Positions 1 to 12,321 are shown, numbered from the stretch's first letter. The stretch: 64,000 nucleotides of DNA from Corallium rubrum (GCA_964035015.1 OZ036006.1:7175289-7239288), one strand, 5' to 3'. Translations and numbers: made by a program. The notes: generated from the sequence alone by a model not told the origin.

Positions 1-3000
1 CTAGCAAATACTTGTAACACGAGATAAAATCATGAAAAAGTTTTTAAAACATTTTATTAATAACTAACGTTTCATCTAATAAGATAGCTATTACAATGAA
101 TAAGCCGTGACTAAGACTATTAAGGCTCATAATTACTCGTATATAGATAAAAAAAAATTGTTTCCGAAATCCGAAAGTTATACCGAACTTATAGTCTAGT
201 GAACCCCAAAACCGAAAGCCGAACCGATGGAAAGCAAAAATCTTAAAAATGCCGCAACTAAAAATAAAGATTTATACTAAAAAGTAGTTAAACGTTTTCT
301 GAAAAAAATCTTTTATTCAGAAAACATCCTTTTACTTTTTTTAATATATATGCTTGCCTCAGGCGTATCTTTTATATTTCGATAAAGATTCATGGTCAGC
401 AAGCAAAGGAGTGTCAATTTTATTATGTTAAGCAATGAAGGCATACACTGTCCTTCATTGCCAAACATTTCGTTAAACATGCATAATTATAATAATTTTC
501 CTCTATAATTAAACAGAGTAAAATTATTAAAGACTAAAATAATATTAATGTGGCATTATATACTGTATATCACTGAGAAATGCTGAACATTTTTGAAAAG
601 AGTTGCGTGAATTTTTCACATCCAACTCAATTATGTTCAGCTTTCCTCAATCTAGAACTATAGTCTTCTATAAGACACTGTATTAAACTGACCTACATTA
701 AATTGTATGCATATAAATAATTAACTGAATCACACACATACACACACACAGCTCACACGCGCGCTTTCTGAATTCTGATCATACACTGAAATTCCGAAGT
801 TCCGAAGTTCCGAAGTTCCGAAGGGACCACCCATATACACACCTTTGACTTGAGCTGGCATCTTCTTGACCTAACTTATGGACAATTTGTCCAAGGCTAA
901 CTAAATCCAACCACTGATAAATGAACAGCAAAATACTTTAGTCCATTTAGTAATTGATTTTAATTTTCCTTTCCTAAGCAGCTAGCAATATTATCAACCT
1001 ATAGGTGCCAAGTACCATTTGCACTTGAAGGATAACACCATGTAAAAAACTAAGCTACCGTGCAACAACACTGGCCGAGTTTTAAGTGTTCATTGCGGAG
1101 TTAGTTTTTCACTTTCCTAAACCTATATGGACACAAGGTATATTGAAAAATATCCTATTTGCAGAACTGTAAACATCTTCTAAAAGTAGCGTGCTGCGTA
1201 GGCAGTGTTGAAACAACAATCGAAATATAATAAGCCGGGTTAAGCCCACAAGCTTGTAGCTTCGTGTTAAACTGATAAAGGTTATCCATCTATCTATCTT
1301 TAATATACTGCCGAAACAGAGAACGTAGGAGTCTATAACGTTTCGAGCGAAGGCCCTTCGTCAGAGAGAAATGTGTGACATCTTACACCGAAAGCCATCC
1401 GTTATGTGATTTTTTTGAAAACACCTAGAGGTGTGTTGAAAACGAGGTAATAACCGAATCTTGGTATAACCATGTAAAATAACAATAAATATTTTACAAA
1501 TATAGCCATGAATATAGCTAGAATTGTTTTGTAAACTTCAAGTAAACATGTTTCGGCAAACTTATGCCATCTTCAGTACAAGATATGAAAAAATAATTAT
1601 TTTTACACGCGGTTACGTGTAAAAATATAATCGTTTTGTAGTCTTTCTTTGTTTAAGCTTTGATGAAATCCCGAGCACACGGGATGAAAGCTGAGCAATA
1701 AAATTGAATTTAATCCACATGGCGTATCCACAAATCAATAAATATTGTTGATTGCTGAAAAGATCGTTATTGACGAGACTTCCTGGAAAAGTTTAAGACT
1801 CGGTACAATGATTTCCTCTTGACTTACAGAATTTTGAATTACATTATTATGGCGTCAGCATAATTTTCAAATGTCGTTAAAGGCCACTTTGTACACACAA
1901 CTTGACGTACAAAACTTGGATAAATTTTAAAAGTAATGTGTAACCATACTTGATGATGCACAAACTGAAAATTCTGATTGAAAGTACATTCCATATGAAC
2001 ATTTGTTTCTCAGTCGCCACACCTGTGCACCTAATTGGCGCCTAATTGGGTACACAAATATGGCGGCCAAAAAACAAACGCTCACATAAAGTATAGTTTC
2101 GACCAAAATCTTCAGATTGTGCATCAGATATGATTACATATCTCTTCTAAAGCTTACCCAAGCTTTGTACGTCGAATTGTGTGCACGAAATAACTTTTAA
2201 CGACATTTGAAAGTTATACTGACGTCACAATAATATAACTCGAAATTCTGTAACTCACTGAAGAAGAAACAATTGCATCGACTTAAAATTTTCCAGGAAG
2301 ACTCGTAATAATGATTATTTTACTAAATTTATACTAAAACAAAGGTTTTAAAATTTATATTTTAAAATTTTGTGAAGTCAGAGTGAAAACGGCCTATAGG
2401 CACGAAAAAAAGAAAAACTCGCGAATTTTTTGAGCTCATGCAAAAACAGGATAGTTTACGGTATATACCTTTTAAAGAAATGCCCATAACCTAACCTAAT
2501 CATGCATTACTGCCACATATTGAAGCTAACCTGTTACCAAATACCATTTCTTTGACGAATAAAAGACGTTGGTTGGTTATTTCACTTGATAATCGCTGTA
2601 TTCTTAATCCCAAAACTGTTGTTCTATACATGCCTAAAAATATAATAAAGCATAAACTAAGCTGGTTGCAGGTAAAATTTGTAGTAAATTAAAGAGATAG
2701 TTTATAATTCATTCCTGTCTTAGGGCTTCCCTGGAGGTGAATAAAATCGTCTGGCGTTAGCCAGAATAAAATACGCCTCTTTTAACTATATAACTAGTGG
2801 GAGACCAAGGCCCCCCAATCCCCCCTTGTGCACGCCCCCCCCCCCCCCCCAATTGATTTCTCCCTAGTAAAAGTCCCTTTTTGCCCCAGGATAAAATGTG
2901 TATGGATAAGCAAGTCAGTTGAATAGTTTCAGTTGTTACAAAGGTATAGATAAATCTTTATGTTAGTTAAATAGTTTATATTTTGATAACATGTATGTGG

Positions 3001-4500
3001 TGACGAAAAATCTTTTTCTAGTTCCTCACAACATTTTCCATATTATATTTGAAAGTGAATATGCTGATGAGTTCTCACACAAAGCGAAACAGTCAGAAAT
3101 GTGTTGTATTTTAACTAGTTTTTATGACATTTTATGACCTTCAGTGTTCTTAAAAATCATCCCTCAAAATTCAGGAAATGGCATTTCCGAGACTCTAAAT
3201 TTCAAAAATTCTAGGGGGGCATGCCCCCGAACTCCCCCAGAAGCGTCCTTTTTTGTGAACGGAAAAAAAAATACGGAAAAATCCTTAAAAGAGGCCCTGG
3301 AAAGAGTTAAAGAAAAACGAGAGAAAAACTAGCTTGCGTCTTGAAAACATGCGTTACTACCACCATCACAACTACGTACCATCAGCGTTACAACCACTAC
3401 CACGTACCATTATGTGTGATCACTACTACCAATACCATCAGCAACATTACTATCACATACCACCACTATATATCCCAGTACCGCCATCATCACCACTACA
3501 ACCACCAGCATTACGTACCACAACCACCACCAGCATTACATACCACAACCACCACCAGCATTAGGTACCACAACTGGCAACCACAACCAGCATTACCTTC
3601 CACAACCACCCGACCAGCATTACCACAAACGCCATCTATTATCACCAGCACTAACCAACACAACTACTACCACTACTATCACAAACACCACAGCCAGCAC
3701 CACATACTACCCTCACCGTCACCAACATTAACCATGACCACTACCACTACCACCACTCGCACCACCAAAAAATAAATAGAAGTAAATAAAAATAAATAAG
3801 AATAAATAAAAATATTAAATATGTCAATTGGGCAATGGCGCCAAAATGCTGGCCGGCGAAATTCGACTATGCCTCTTGGAACAGGAAACCTCCAAAATTT
3901 ATCTCATACACTTAAGAAAAACTTTAAAATTTGTCTCTAAGTAGTTTCATGAGATTGCTATGAGGAAAAAGTGGTTAAGGAAGGGCAAAATACCAATTTT
4001 AAAATGCGAAAATGCTTCGCGAAGTGCATTGAAGACCATTAATGGCGTCGTTCCGACACGAAGGTGAAAGTGAGAGTATTTCGACGAAATATCTTGATAA
4101 ATTACGCTATTGTCTATTCCCCAAAATACCCTTTTATAAAATACCGCAAAGAATTAGAAACTTGCTTAAAAAGTTGTCCCTTTAGAGCGCCAAAGACGCG
4201 AAACACACGCACTTTCAAAAGCAAGACAATGCCGAATTCAACGAACACAAGAACCAGATAGTCGAGTCGAGAAAAGCTTTTTTCCGCTTAAAATAGAAAG
4301 TATTTGGCCTTACCTTTTTAATGTAGACGTTCTCTGGTACCAGCCCAAGCTTCTAACGTTGTTGTTCCTACAAATTCATTCTTTTCCCAAACAAATAAAC
4401 ACGATATAAAATCCAATTGTCTTCGTTCAAAGTACAATTGCTCCCCCAAACAACAACTCTTGTCGAAATTCTTTCAAGCGAACCCGCTTCGAAGCACTGC
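1..4500. other. Intergenic region without a supported gene
   Basis: I see no convincing exon here. It holds a short tandem of TTCCGAAG units (791-824), two hammerhead-like motifs (1330-1370 and 1542-1580, minus), a foldback (about 1755-2315), a fragment of the TTAA miniature-element core (about 2740-2775), poly-C and G/C-run tracts (2813-2850), a remnant resembling the hAT element at 16579 (about 3160-3330), and a degenerate CCA/ACC-rich tract (3350-3775). Short open frames inside the CCA-rich tract encode only Thr/His/Pro low-complexity sequence and are rejected as genes. Confidence 0.6.
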
Positions 4501-4517
4501 ACCATGGCTGCAATCTC

Positions 4518-4581
4518 ATTGGTCAAATATTCAATAACCCTTTTCTGATTGGCTGCTGTAATTAGAACGTGTTTTCATTGG
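4518..4581 (+). promoter_or_regulatory. Triple inverted CCAAT cluster, candidate SLC33A1 promoter
   Basis: Three ATTGG pentamers (inverted CCAAT) lie at 4518-4522, 4548-4552 and 4577-4581, spaced 30 and 29 bp, about 480 bp upstream of the SLC33A1 start codon. Evenly spaced CCAAT boxes are typical of NF-Y-bound TATA-less housekeeping promoters. The role is inferred from position and spacing; no transcription start is visible. Confidence 0.4.
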
Positions 4582-5062
4582 CTGAAAAGCTTTCGCGCCA
4601 ATTCCCAAAGGAATTTCATCCTTTTGTTTGATCCCCCCAGTGGTCCCCCCCTAGCGCTGTTGTTCATTTGTTTGTCAAGGCAATTGAGTTAAATTACAAT
4701 TATAAAACCAAAAAATAAATAAATAAACGAATATTAAGATACTTTTTTGTCAAATATGTAAATTTATTCGCCAAAATGCCAGATAACTGGGGGTAGCCTT
4801 GTCAAGTCTCCTAAAACCAAGAATCCCCCTCCCTCCCGGGCAGGGGAAGGATGGACTGACTATAAGCTGTCCTAATTATGACACGTTTGTTGCAACTTGC
4901 AAAGGAAGTTGTAATTTCCTATTTCAATTTTGTCTATATAAACCGATCGAAAACTGCCGGAAAAGTTATCATCAAGCACTTGGGGGATTCTTTATTTATC
5001 AAAGTTGTCGTTTGAAAGGATTTTTTAGAGATCGGAGAGTTTATTCGTTGATTTTAGGAGTC

Positions 5063-8000
5063 ATGGTTGTGACTCATCGAGGTTCTAAGGAACAAGTCAC
5101 TCCAGAAGTCAGTGGCGATTCTGGTCTTTTATTAAACACTGATCCATCAAAAGATAAGAACAGTTTAAAAGATGATTATGGCAATATTGCTCTTCTCTTA
5201 TTGCTGTATGTTTTACAAGGAGTTCCTCTTGGTCTGACTGGAAGTGTTCCTCTGATTTTACAAAGCAGGAATGTAGCTTACAAAGACCAAGCCATGTTTA
5301 GCTTTGCATTTTGGCCGTTTAGCGTGAAACTGCTCTGGGCTCCTATTGTTGATGCTTTGTATTCGAGTCAAATGGGAAGAAGGAAGAGTTGGCTTGTTCC
5401 TATACAATATCTTATTGGTTTATTTATCATTGTTCTTTCTTGGGTATGTTGAACAAACTGTGAATTGTGAACAAAATGACTACAGACTAAATCTAGTGGC
5501 CCTTTAATACACCTGAGGGCAGGGTACTCTGGCAATTTTTGGGTAGGGGTGTTCCACCATGACCTCAAAATCCTGACCCTATCCCAAACATAAAAGGCAA
5601 TTTTTTGGCATCCATACCTTATCTCAGACCAAAATATGCACCCCATTCCAGACCACAGCAGACAATGTGTATACCCTATCCCAGATCCCAGAGCTCAAAA
5701 ACCATACCCTACCTCAATACTGTATTCTAATTTGGCATTTCTTACAAGAGTTTGCACTTAGGTAGCAAATAAAGCAGGTAAAATAGTACAAAGCAGATAT
5801 TAAATAAACAAAAGGTAAAAGTACTTAGTATATGAAGCAATAAAACGGTACGCAGTGGCCCATACTTATATGACACCTGCTCAGATTTAGTAGGCATACA
5901 AAAACGAGCACCTCGAGTCTCTGAGAAGTGCTTTTTATAGAGCACATCTGTTTTACTCTGGGCAAGGCCTGGTTAGGAGGTTTATAACCTGTATATAAAC
6001 TGTGGTACATCAAACGAAAACCAACTTGTTCATACTATTTAAATAATGCCAGATTATATCCAATTCCTCACCCAGCTTCATTGGAAATTTACAAACTAAG
6101 GCAAAATGGATGTTCCCAGCCCTCCCACTTAGCTGTCTGTCTTGATTGTATGTTTTCATTTTCTTATTTAGAATGCAGATAGTCTCTTGGGTCAAAGTCA
6201 AATGGATGGTCATGTCGATGTTTTCAAATTAACTGTCTTATTTTTCTCATTGTGCTTCTTGGCTGCAACGCAAGACATTGCTACTGATGGTTGGGCACTG
6301 ACAATGCTATCAACCAAGAATGTTGGCTACGCTTCAACTTGTAATTCTGTTGGTCAAACTGCTGGGTACTTTCTCGGGAATATCTGTTTTTTAGCTTTAA
6401 CCTCACCTGATCTTGCCAACAAGTACCTGAGATCTCAGCCACAAGAAACTGGTATTATAAAAATGTCAGATTTTTTGCTTTTTTGGGGATTAGTCTTTAT
6501 CATTACAACTACATTGGTCTGGATCTTTAAACATGAAAAAGATGTTCATGCTGAGGATGATGAGACGCTGAAAAAAGGTGTTGTTGCTTCGTATCGCACT
6601 GCTTGGAAAATAATTTGTTTGCCAAATGTCCGTAAAATTGCTTTGATCCTTTTGACAATAAAGGTACTGTACTAACTACAAATTATTGTAGTCTATAATT
6701 TGTTATAATTATGTTGAATAATTATTGAAAACTACATACCATACTTAATGTCCAGGGATGTGGCCACAATGGTTGGTGGGGTGTTGGTGGCACAGTGGTT
6801 AGTGCACATGCCTTTCACCTCTGTGAGCTGGGTTCCATTTCTACTAACACTGGATCAATGAAAGATGGCCCTTACTGGACCTCTAGGGATAACAGTTTAG
6901 ATAATATAACTGATAGGATTATCCAGATAAATAAAGTTAGTTTAGTTTACTCTGGTTTCCTCCTGTAGTAACACTGGATCAGAGGGATGGTCCTTACTGA
7001 TCTAGGGAGAACAGATATAACTGATAAAGTTATCCAGTAGAAAATAATAAAGTTAGTTTAGTACCTCTGGTTTCCTCCTGTAGTAACACTGGATCAATGA
7101 GGGATGGTTCTTACTGGACCTCTAGAGAGAACATGAGTTTAGATATGACTGATAGGGTTATCCAGTATAAATAAAGTTAGTTTAGTTTACTCTGGTTTCC
7201 TCCTGTAGTAACACTGGATCAATGAGGGATGGTCCTTACTGGACCTCTAGGGAGAACAGATATAACTGATAGAGTTATCCAGTAGAAAATAATAAAGTTA
7301 GTTTAGTACCAATCTGGCATTTTATTTTTCTTTCTTTCTCTAGATGGGTTTTGCCATCACAGATGCTGCTACTGGCTTGAAACTTGTTGAAGCTGGTGTC
7401 CCAAAGGAAACTCTGGCCATGTTGGCTGTTCCTATGATCCCATTGCAAATCATTTTACCATGGTTGATCAGTAGATACACTTCAGGTACTTATGAAATTG
7501 TTCACTTATTCTTCTACAGATTATCACTCTGCACATGTAAAAACGTGCAAGCTGTTACAGACCTGCAAACAAGCTGTTACAGGCTGTCATGGGTTCACGC
7601 TGGCTTTCCCAGGTTGTTGACAACTTGTAACAAGGTTGATTACTCCAACAGCCTGTTACCATTGCTGCAGCTAACAGGCTGATGCAGCTTGTTGCATGAA
7701 CAGCATTGTTACACCTTGTTAACAGCCTTGCTACCAGCCTGTTGCCAGTAGCCATTAGTTATGGCAACCAGTCATGCTATGCAAATTTAAAATAATCTAC
7801 ATATTCAGACATTTAGCAAAGTATATCTACCAACTATTATTTTGTTGGAAATTTGTCTGTTCCACTTAAGATTGCTATACAGTAATGTTGAATTTTTTGC
7901 ATTACCATTTCATGATAATTGCATTGACAGATATATACATATTTTACTAGATTACAAAATATGCTGATTTAAATTTGCATAGCATGAACAGTTGCTATGC

Positions 8001-10567
8001 TTGGTTTCACCACTGTCTGTTGCAAACACGTCCTGTTAACAAGCTGTGAGATTTTTACCTGCGTACATCCCATATCAAACATAAGTACTCAGTAATATTT
8101 ATGAGTTGATTTAATGGTACAGTACTTAAATCAATAATTCAAGGAAATTGTGAGTGCAATCATTATATGTTTTTCAGGTCCGAGACCATTAGATGTCTCA
8201 CTCACAGCAATACCATTTCGTTTGCTCATGGGTATTGTCTTTGCCTTGTGTGTCTGGTGGTCTCATCATGTTCGAGATCCAGGAGAAAAAGAATTTCCAG
8301 TTTATTTCTTTATGGTGATCTTGCTGTGCTATGCTTTGCATCAGGTAATATAATAAGTAAGAGTTAATTACTGAGATTGAGAACCAAGGCTTTTAGACAA
8401 ATACAGCCCGATGGGCCACATAACTGACTTATTTAATTTAATAGTCAAGGTTTTCCAACAAAGTTTTGTCTTTTTTTCTACCTTGGACAAAGATTTTCCT
8501 AGTTTTTTTCTTCATTTCTTAACTAATTAGTATTCAAGGGCTGTATGCTATATACAGCCCGCAGTACATCAAAGAAAACCGACTCAATAATAAATTAAGT
8601 AAGAGTTAATTACCAAGATTGAGAACCAAGGCTTTTAGACAAATACAGCCCAATGGGCCACATAACTGACTTATTTAATTTAATAGTCAAGGTTTTGCAA
8701 AAAAACATATCAATTACTATTATTATATTGCCCTGGTGACTGGGGCAATATCTAGATATTCTGCTGTTGACCTGGGCAATATCTAAAGTTACGGTGAAAG
8801 ATCCTTTCAATTTGCTGCCCCTAGATTATGGAATGCTCTCCCAGAAGACATAAAACATAGCTCGTCATTAGACGGGTTTAAAGCGAGACTGAAGACATTA
8901 TTATTTAATGAAGTTTTTAACTGACGTTAGGTTTTTAGAGCTGAAATTAGTCAAAATACTATCAATATATAATATAGTAGTTGTATGTAAATATCAGTAA
9001 ATTTTAGTGATATGATATATGATACATGATTGTAAATTTCTTTTTAAACTTGTAAAGCGCTATTGAGCTTTTGGAAATAGCGCTATATAAATTGTATTAT
9101 TATTATTATTATTATTACAGGCCTTGAATTTTTAATTATTGGTTCTCTTCAGATGTATCTCATGAGATCCGAGTTAACGCTCAAAATAAATGTCATATTT
9201 CCAAGCATCCATGTATTGTTTTGGTTATTATTTAATAATATAGTCCTACAATACATTAATCTACTGACCTACCTTTTCATATGCATTGTTGATATCATAT
9301 GGAACTATATCTTTTTACTCTAACACCAGATGATTTTACTTGTCAAGGGAGGACATCTCAGAAATTAAGCCATGCATGCAAAGGTTTATTAACCCTTTAT
9401 TGCCCAGTAGCCACTCCATTGATGAGTAAAATTAAAATCGTCTGGCGTTAGCCAGAGTAAAATACTAAAGACATCGTTGGGCGATAAAGGGTTAATGAAA
9501 AATTAAATAATGTAACAAGCTGTTCTGAAACATTTGATTTATTTTAGATTACAACTAACTGTATGTTTGTTGCAATAATGGCTTTCAATGCACGTGTAAG
9601 TGACCCAACTGTTGGTGGAACATACATGACGTTGTTAAATACATTGAGTAATCTTGGTGGTGTTTGGACAACTACAGCTGCTTTGTGGTTTGTTGATGTA
9701 CTTACCTGGAAGACTTGTGTTGGAGCCAAGAGTCCTGATGCTTCTTGTGCTTCCAAATCAATTGAAAAGGTTAGGACATGCACACTTTGTATAAGTAAAC
9801 TTACTGCTGAAACAGGACATAGGAATCTAACATTTCAAGCGAAGGCCCTTCTTCAGAGAGAAAACCTTGAGAGAAAACTCCTTGACATTAAGTTGCTAAA
9901 AATTTACATTTTTAAATATTGAGGTTCTATTGAAAGTCAGAACAATTAACTCTAAGTAAACTTCATGTTACGTGAAAATTTGATATTTAAAATGTGAATT
10001 TTTAGCAACTTGCCAAGGAGTCACTGTGTACCATTTGCAAGTCAACATTGCAATGTTGCTGTCAATATTACAATGTTGCTGTCAATATTGCAATGTTGCT
10101 GTCAATATTGCAATGTTGCACAGTAATTAAAGAACATCTGGTTAATGTTTGACTGTAAAGGTGGTTTTCCACTAGGTGACATTTGTCGACTGACTCGACA
10201 TTTTTCTTTTGTCTTGGCTAATTAGTTCCACTCAAGAGCTTGCAAGACAAAAGAAAATGTCACTTCGTGCGAAATTTTTCACTTAGCGGAAAACCGTCTT
10301 AATGTTTTCAAGGGTGGAAGCACAATAATTATGCATTATTTTTATAAATTCTGCAAGGTTTATATTATGTACATAGTGTTCTCTGACATGATTTTCTTGT
10401 CATTCTAGACATGCACAGAAGCTGGTGGCTCATGCAATATCGATATTGATGGTTATTTTCTTCAGACTGTCATTTGTGTAATCATTGGATTCATGTGGTT
10501 AAGGTGGAAGAAACGAGAAACAAGTCAACTTCAAAATCCAGATCTAAGCACATGGAAATGTCAATAA
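5063..10567 (+). CDS. SLC33A1: Acetyl-CoA transporter, SLC33 family
   Basis: Six exons: 5063-5443, 6172-6663, 7344-7485, 8178-8344, 9548-9769, 10409-10567. All junctions are GT-AG and phases agree, giving 520 residues (human protein 549). Family members are ER-membrane MFS-type transporters that import acetyl-CoA into the ER/Golgi lumen for acetylation of gangliosides and proteins. Family-typical blocks include LLYVLQGVPLGLTGSVPLIL in exon 1, LAATQDIATDGWALTML and NVGYASTCNSVGQTAGYFLG in exon 2, and SDPTVGGTYMTLLNTLSNLG in exon 5. Multiple hydrophobic segments fit a polytopic membrane protein. The ATG at 5063 is the first in frame and precedes a short polar N-terminus before the first membrane segment. 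Introns carry SINE, LINE and miniature-element insertions. The gene faces TTC36 tail-to-tail across about 540 bp. Confidence 0.95.
6765..7320 (+). mobile_element. tRNA-derived SINE with tandemly repeated 3' part
   Basis: The head at about 6783-6840 has a tRNA-like A box (TGGCACAGTGG) and a degenerate B box. It is followed by a tail module starting CTCTGGTTTCCTCCTGTAGT that recurs about every 120 bp (near 6951, 7067 and 7191, plus a partial first copy at 6841). Each module ends in an AATAAAGTTAGTTTAGT-like stretch. The same head, more decayed, appears at 33940-34020. It sits in SLC33A1 intron 2, just before exon 3. Confidence 0.65.
7545..7990. repeat. Diverged GCCTGTTAC tandem tract and a foldback
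   Basis: 7550-7760 consists of many imperfect copies of an ACAGCCTGTTACCA-like unit in both orientations. From 7774 to about 7988 is a separate inverted repeat whose ends read CATGCTATGCAAATTTAAA and its complement, a miniature foldback. Both lie in SLC33A1 intron 3. No coding potential is seen. Confidence 0.55.
8349..8700. repeat. 110-bp direct duplication
   Basis: About 110 bp at 8349-8460 is repeated at 8591-8700 with few differences. Both copies contain GAACCAAGGCTTTTAGACAA and the following TACAGCCC. The copies are about 242 bp apart, so the intervening piece is probably part of a larger duplicated unit. The location is SLC33A1 intron 4. Confidence 0.7.
8806..9119 (+). mobile_element. 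3' end of a CR1/L2-like non-LTR retrotransposon
   Basis: One frame from about 8811 reads AAPRLWNALPEDIKHSSSLD and continues FKARLKTLLFNEVFN to a stop at about 8923. This is the recurrent C-terminal signature of CR1/L2-type reverse transcriptases. A short 3' UTR follows, with GCGCTATATAAATTGTATT and an (ATT)n tail at 9095-9117, as expected for this class. It is strongly 5'-truncated and in the same orientation as SLC33A1 (intron 4). Confidence 0.75.
9389..9495. mobile_element. TTAA-flanked MITE, complete copy
   Basis: It begins TTAACCCTTTATTGCCCA and ends TGGGCGATAAAGGGTTAA, so the ends are inverted copies with one mismatch. The centre contains the palindrome TCTGGCGTTAGCCAGA (about 9439). 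The 107-bp size, terminal inverted repeats and TTAA at both ends suggest a non-autonomous piggyBac- or Kolobok-like element. It lies in SLC33A1 intron 4. Confidence 0.75.
9825..9861 (-). ncRNA. Hammerhead-like motif in SLC33A1 intron 5
   Basis: On the minus strand the order is UCU, CUGAAGA, one extra A, GGGC-CUUC-GCUU hairpin, GAAA, UGUU, AGA. This places stem I (UCU/AGA), stem II (GGGC/GCUU with G-U pairs) and the CUGANGA...GAAA core of a hammerhead ribozyme. The extra nucleotide before stem II and a nearly absent stem III deviate from the consensus. It is antisense to SLC33A1. Confidence 0.45.
10158..10300. mobile_element. Palindromic MITE (AAGGYGGTTTTCCACTA ends)
   Basis: A 143-bp hairpin-like element in SLC33A1 intron 5. 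Its ends are AAGGTGGTTTTCCACTA and, inverted, TTAGCGGAAAACCGTCTT. Internally, ACATTTTTCTTTTGTCTTG pairs with CAAGACAAAAGAAAATGT. A second copy with nearly the same sequence is at 57908-58044, nested inside another foldback. Confidence 0.75.
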
Positions 10568-10703
10568 GCATGATAAAGCATCAGAAAGATTACAACATTA
10601 TAATATTTAATATTATTAGTATTTTCTTATTAGCATTAATTTATTAGTACAGTATGTACTGTTTTGCTTGGAAAATAGGTTGATTTTACCAGTTATAATA
10701 GAA

Positions 10704-10709
10704 AATAAA
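10704..10709 (+). terminator. Polyadenylation signal of SLC33A1
   Basis: An AATAAA hexamer lies 137 bp after the stop codon at 10567, the expected place for 3'-end formation of the plus-strand gene. Confidence 0.5.
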
Positions 10710-10888
10710 AAAGGTTTGGAAGCTTGACAAAAGTCTGTTTTATGTCTTTGTTCAGGTTTATGGAAATTTGTACACTTTCTTGGTTACTGAACATATTGTG
10801 TTTTCTGTATAATAAGTATTCAACCAATCAACCATACTGTTTAAATATTGATGATTTGTGCACCTTCAGGTACCTTTCAACATGAACT

Positions 10889-11091
10889 GTAGTTCGATTG
10901 TTAACTGCTTTGAGGTTTGCTGGGTTTTCAAACCATCTTTATTTTTATAAACTATGGTTTCACAGTTGATGTTGTATAACAATCATAGTTCGATTGTTAA
11001 CTGCTTTGAAGTTTGCTACGAGAGATGCGTGTAAACTAGGGGTTTCCAAACCATCTTTATTTTTATATACTATGGTTTCACAGTTGTTGTA
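10889..11091. repeat. Tandem duplication in the TTC36 3' UTR
   Basis: About 90-105 bp is present twice in direct orientation (10889-10979 and 10986-11091), sharing GTTCGATTGTTAACTGCTTT and AAACCATCTTTATTTTTATA. Each copy carries TTTATT, so the minus strand has two AATAAA signals, at 11056-11061 and 10938-10943. Both lie downstream of the TTC36 stop codon. Confidence 0.75.
11056..11061 (-). terminator. Proximal polyadenylation signal of TTC36
   Basis: A minus-strand AATAAA about 45 bp beyond the TTC36 stop codon at 11107. A duplicate hexamer at 10938-10943 could serve as a distal site. Confidence 0.5.
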
Positions 11092-11106
11092 TTATTGAGC
11101 AGTATC

Positions 11107-12321
11107 TTAAATACAATCACCTTCTCCTTCTCGAAGTTTTCCAATAGCTTGAGCCAACATTTGATTACACAATGCAGCGTAAGGATTGAGTTGAGCCATT
11201 TGAGATTTCGCAAATGAATTACCAAGTTTAGCAGCTCTCTGAAAATCTTCCAAAGCAGAATCATTATTGCCATTCAGTCTGTGAATTAAAGCTCGCTGGG
11301 TGAATGCCTGACCTGCAACTTTACCTTGACAATTGCTTAACTCAAGAGCTTTTTCAAGATCTGAAGTAGCTGCATCTTTTTCACCTTGTCAAACGAAATG
11401 TAACATACATGTAGGTAAGTAGCCTGACCTCTAAGAGTACCCCCACCCTCACTTCCAAGAGTTCCCACTCTTACCTCTAAGAGTACCCCTCCCCTTCCCT
11501 CCAACTCCAAGAGTACCCCACCCTGACATCTAAGAGTACCCCTCCCCTGAACTCCAAGAGTACCCCCACCCCTGACCTCCAAGAGTACCCCAACCTCCAA
11601 GAGTACCCCTCCCCTGACCTTCAAGAATACCCCTTCCCTGACCTTTAAGAGTAACCCCTCCCTTTCCCTCCAAGAGCACCCCACCCTTCCCTCTAAGAGT
11701 ACCCTTCCCCTTCCCTCCAAGAGTACCCCTCCCACACCTTTAAAAGTACCCCTCCCCTGACCTTTAAGAGTACCCCTTCCCTGACCTTTAATTCCCTGAC
11801 CTCCAAGAGTACCGCTCCCCTGACCTCCAAGAGTACCCCTCCCCTGACCTCCAAGAGTACCCCTCCCACTGACCTTTAAAAGTACCCCTCTCCTGACCTT
11901 TAAAAGTACCCCTCCCCCCTGACCTCTAAGAGTACCCCTCCCCCTGACCTCTAAGAGTACCCCTACCCTGATCCCCAAGAGTACCCCCCCCCCCCCAAGC
12001 ACTCCTTAATCCAATACCTTGTAATAAAAAGACTTGAGCTCTGTTGTTGTATACTGAGGCACAGTCAGGACAACAATGAACAGCTTGATTCAATGAACTC
12101 AGAGCTCTGGCAAAATCACCATCTTCAGCTTGCTTCACTCCTAGCATTTCAAATTCTAGTGCCTTCTTTTCATTTTCTGTCTCCACTTTATCCTCACCAT
12201 TCACAACAGCTTCTGTTTGTTGAGATTCCCTTGAGATATACTCCAATCCAAAAGTTAAATTAGGACTAAAAATACTTTCAAGAATTTCTCTGTCTTTTAC
12301 AGACAAGCTTTCAACCGCCAT
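11107..12321 (-). CDS. TTC36: Tetratricopeptide repeat protein 36
   Basis: Two exons on the minus strand: 12018-12321 (start ATG at 12321) and 11107-11384, joined in phase 1 across a GT-AG intron. The product is 193 residues (human about 189). After an acidic N-terminus come TPR helices: the block ASVYNNRAQVFLLQG ends exon 1, and exon 2 continues EKDAATSDLEKALELSNCQG and then a third TPR. The C-terminus QLNPYAALCNQMLAQAIGKL matches the conserved TTC36 tail. TPR folds are protein-interaction scaffolds; human TTC36 (HBP21) has been linked to HSP70 binding. The intron is almost entirely a 24-bp minisatellite. The gene is divergent from AGTRAP. Confidence 0.92.
11420..11996. repeat. 24-bp minisatellite in the TTC36 intron
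   Basis: Tandem copies of a 24-bp unit, on the plus strand TGACCTCTAAGAG followed by TACCCCTCCCC, with substitutions and length variants; it ends in a C-run at 11986-11996. The minus strand, which is the TTC36 sense strand, is G-rich (GGGGAGGGG) and contains AGGTCA in most units. The same unit in the same orientation makes the array at 15365-15935. Open frames through it encode only GTL-x-GQGR repeats and are not genes. Confidence 0.9.

Noticed and set aside
3334-3775. Two overlapping Thr/His/Tyr-rich frames
   Set aside because: They run through a degenerate CCA/ACC tract, overlap each other in different frames, and lack any domain.
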